This document shows, piece by piece, positions 14,110 through 16,125 of a stretch of 16,125 nt of DNA; position 1 is the stretch's first letter, and the number at the start of each line of letters is the position of its first letter. Source of the DNA: Sporichthyaceae bacterium (GTDB lineage Bacteria > Actinomycetota > Actinomycetes > JACCUZ01). Below the pieces are notes generated by a model. It made no database searches. It saw nothing but the letters and a program-made list of their open reading frames with translations, and was not told the DNA's origin. The position numbers were made by a program, and so were the translations under genes. The DNA lies in contig JACCUZ010000297.1 of the NCBI GenBank assembly GCA_013698395.1, positions 1 through 16,125 on the forward strand, read 5' to 3'.

Positions 14110-16125
14110 ATGCGCACCCTTCCGGCGGGCACCGTGACCTTGCTGTTCACTGACATCGAGGGCTCGACACGGCTGCTGCATGAGGTTGGCCCGGATGTGT
14201 ACGCCCAGGCACTGGCAGAGCACCGCCGCGTCCTGCGCGGGGCGTTCGCGGCGTACGGCGGGGTCGAGGTCGACACCCAGGGTGACGCCTTCTTCGTCGC
14301 CTTTCCCACTGCCGAGGGCGCGGCGAGTGCAGCCATCGAGGGCAACGCTGCTCTGGCGCCGGGTCAGATTCGGGTTCGGATGGGGCTGCACACAGGGACA
14401 CCGACGGTCACCGACGACGGGTACGTCGGCGACGCCGTCCACCAGGGTGCGCGGATAGGGGCGCTGGCGCACGGGGGGCAGGTGCTGCTCAGCGCCGCCA
14501 CCCGTGCACTGCTCCCCGACATGATCGAGGTCAGGGACCTGGGCCGGCACCGGCTCAAGGACTTCCCGGCCGCGGTGCCGGTCTACCAGCTCGGGGGCGA
14601 GCATTTCCCGCCTCTGCGTACACCCGGCAGCATCGACCTGCCCAACCCGGCGACGCCGTTCCTGGGCCGCGGGCGCGAGCTCTACGACGCCGTGGGTGTC
14701 GTGCTCGAACGGGACCCGCAGGTGCTCACGATCCTTGGCCCCGGAGGCACGGGCAAGACCCGCTTCGCGATCGAGCTGGCCCGCCGGTTAGCCGAGGACG
14801 CAGACGGCGGCACGGTCTTCGTCCCACTCGCTCCGGTGCGCGACCCTGCTCTGGTGCTGCCCTCGATCGCCTCGGCGGTGGGGGCCGCCAGCTCCGACCT
14901 GTCAGCGGTCGCGACCCGGATCGGCGAGAAGCGGACGCACGTCGTGCTAGATAACCTCGAGCAGCTGCTCCCGGACGCGGCCGTCACGGTTGCGCGACTC
15001 GCGGCGGCGGCGCCGGCGCTCCGCCTCGTCGTCACCAGCCGGGAGGCCCTACGCATCGGGGCGGAGACGCAGTTCGACCTTCCGCCGCTCGCAGTCGAGG
15101 AGGGGGTGGCCCTGTTCCTCACCCGGGCGAGGGCTGTCCGCCCGGACGTCCGGGAAAGCCCCGCGGTGGAGACGCTCTGCACCCGCCTCGACCTGATGCC
15201 GCTCGCCCTGGAGCTCGCGGCGGCGCGCAGCAAGCTGCTCTCGCCGGAGGCACTTCTGGAGCGCATCGGCTCCCGGCTCGACCTGTTGACGGGCAGCCGC
15301 GACGCCGACCCCCGGCACGCGACCCTACGAACCACGATCGCGTGGTCGTACGACCTGCTCGATGACGGCGAACGCGCGCTCTTCGACCGGCTTGCCGTGT
15401 TCCGGGGCGGTTGCACGCTGCCGAGCGCGGAGGCCGTCTGCGCAGCTGACGTGGCCACCCTCGAGGCACTGCTCGACAAGAGCCTGCTCCGACGACGCAG
15501 CGACGACGACGGGTCGGACCGGTTCTGGATGCACGAGACGATCCGGGAGTTCGCCGCCGAACGGCTGGCCGAGTCGCCAGCGCAGGAGCAGGTGTGCCGG
15601 GCGCATGCGACATGGCTCGTAGGGGTCCTGTCCCCCCACGCTGATGCAGCGGCAGCCGAGGTACGACGACCCGAGGAGCTCGATCTCGCCCAACGCGAGC
15701 TCGACAACGTGCGTGCCGCCCTCGATTGGTCCATCGGCAACGACCCGGGCCTTGGACTCGAGCTGACGGTCGCCCTCGAGGAGTTCTGGGTGATCCGCGA
15801 ACCGATCGAGGGGAGCGCATGGCACCGGAAGCTGCTGGACGCGGCGCAGTCCGCTCCTGCCCTGCTTCGGGCCAGGGGCCTGCGCGCGCTCGGAGGTGCC
15901 ATCGAAATCGTGGGCGACCCCCGATCTGCAGAGGTGCTGTACCGCGCCAGTCTCGAACTCATCGAGCCGCTCGGAGACGAGGACGAGACGTCATTCCTGC
16001 GGTTTCGGATCGGTGCTGCCGCCGTCAACAGCGGCGATACCGACCGGGGCTGGCCACTGATAGAGGCGGCACTTGTGACATTCCGGCAGTCCGCAGACTC
16101 GGTTCGGACGGCCCAGGCCCTCAGC
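14110..16125 (+). CDS. Class III nucleotidyl cyclase-NB-ARC ATPase transcriptional-regulator-like protein, N-terminal part
   Basis: The 672 residues present run off the right edge without a stop. Residues 4 to about 165 are a class III cyclase homology domain, with metal-binding aspartates in FTDIEGST (D15) and TQGDAFFVAF (D59) and the late arginine R115 in VHQGARIG. A linker (FLGRGREL) leads to an AAA/NB-ARC ATPase with P-loop GPGGTGKT (210-217), Walker B VVLDNLEQL (D281), sensor VVTSRE and the LPLALELAAARS motif. A winged-helix-like segment (LRTTIAWSYDLLDDGERALF) and helical repeats of TPR type follow. The family is the large actinobacterial cyclase/STAND regulator class, usually about 900-1100 residues, some ending in a LuxR helix-turn-helix. 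Substrate-recognition positions of the cyclase are non-canonical, so cAMP synthesis is uncertain. The signal it senses is unknown. Confidence 0.9.
   Translation, partial: MRTLPAGTVTLLFTDIEGSTRLLHEVGPDVYAQALAEHRRVLRGAFAAYGGVEVDTQGDAFFVAFPTAEGAASAAIEGNAALAPGQIRVRMGLHTGTPTVTDDGYVGDAVHQGARIGALAHGGQVLLSAATRALLPDMIEVRDLGRHRLKDFPAAVPVYQLGGEHFPPLRTPGSIDLPNPATPFLGRGRELYDAVGVVLERDPQVLTILGPGGTGKTRFAIELARRLAEDADGGTVFVPLAPVRDPALVLPSIASAVGAASSDLSAVATRIGEKRTHVVLDNLEQLLPDAAVTVARLAAAAPALRLVVTSREALRIGAETQFDLPPLAVEEGVALFLTRARAVRPDVRESPAVETLCTRLDLMPLALELAAARSKLLSPEALLERIGSRLDLLTGSRDADPRHATLRTTIAWSYDLLDDGERALFDRLAVFRGGCTLPSAEAVCAADVATLEALLDKSLLRRRSDDDGSDRFWMHETIREFAAERLAESPAQEQVCRAHATWLVGVLSPHADAAAAEVRRPEELDLAQRELDNVRAALDWSIGNDPGLGLELTVALEEFWVIREPIEGSAWHRKLLDAAQSAPALLRARGLRALGGAIEIVGDPRSAEVLYRASLELIEPLGDEDETSFLRFRIGAAAVNSGDTDRGWPLIEAALVTFRQSADSVRTAQALS

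Noticed and set aside
14022..14345. In-frame upstream extension of the intact VOC gene
   Set aside because: The extension is antisense to the cyclase domain and the VOC fold starts at 14021, where a strong AGGAGG is present.
14682..16028. A 448-codon open frame on the minus strand
   Set aside because: It is antisense to the NB-ARC ATPase region and is made almost only of Ser, Arg and Ala, typical of a high-GC shadow frame.

Overview
The window comes from a high-GC Gram-positive bacterium, almost certainly an actinomycete. The evidence is uniform G/C-rich third positions, GTG and TTG starts, EttA next to an acyl-CoA thioesterase, an SsbB-type single-strand binding protein, a pair of dynamin-like GTPases and a cyclase/NB-ARC regulator. 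A Nocardioides-like or related genus would fit, but nothing in the sequence fixes the genus.

Layout. Positions 1-758 hold the 3' end of an MMPL-family exporter on the plus strand. It meets, tail to tail, a minus-strand block of ettA (1860-3524), a hot-dog thioesterase (1417-1833) and a PAP2 phosphatase (761-1399). A GH43-like lipoprotein (3614-4618, plus) diverges from ettA. A minus-strand ECF sigma module follows: sigma factor (6076-6708), overlapping membrane anti-sigma-like protein (5316-6086), and a secreted protein with an LPLTG sortase motif (4546-5256). The 3' end of the last gene overlaps the GH43 gene antisense. Upstream on the same strand are ssb (6775-7260) and two translationally coupled dynamin-like GTPases (7399-9072 and 9069-10772). 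From memory of other actinobacteria, ssbB lies beside ettA, so the sigma/LPXTG/GH43 block looks like an insertion into an otherwise conserved neighbourhood.

A tRNA-Arg(TCT) at 10901-10973 marks a change to an accessory-looking stretch. This contains an alpha/beta-hydrolase lipoprotein, an uncharacterised protein, two broken head-to-head VOC (glyoxalase-fold) gene remnants, a DinB/DUF664 protein and an intact VOC protein. The window ends inside a large plus-strand regulator with a class III nucleotidyl cyclase domain followed by an NB-ARC-type ATPase (14110 to the edge).

Most notable points: the compact ECF sigma unit with a recognisable GGAAC-type autoregulatory promoter and a probable sortase-anchored partner; the back-to-back VOC remnants, both missing their 5' halves, which suggest one deletion; several genes whose start lies 6-8 bases after a -10-like hexamer with no Shine-Dalgarno (leaderless candidates); and key-residue departures in the PAP2 enzyme, one dynamin-like GTPase and the cyclase domain. 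I do not see a clear defence system, CRISPR array, phage or insertion sequence. Function calls rest on motif reading and family knowledge, not on database searches.
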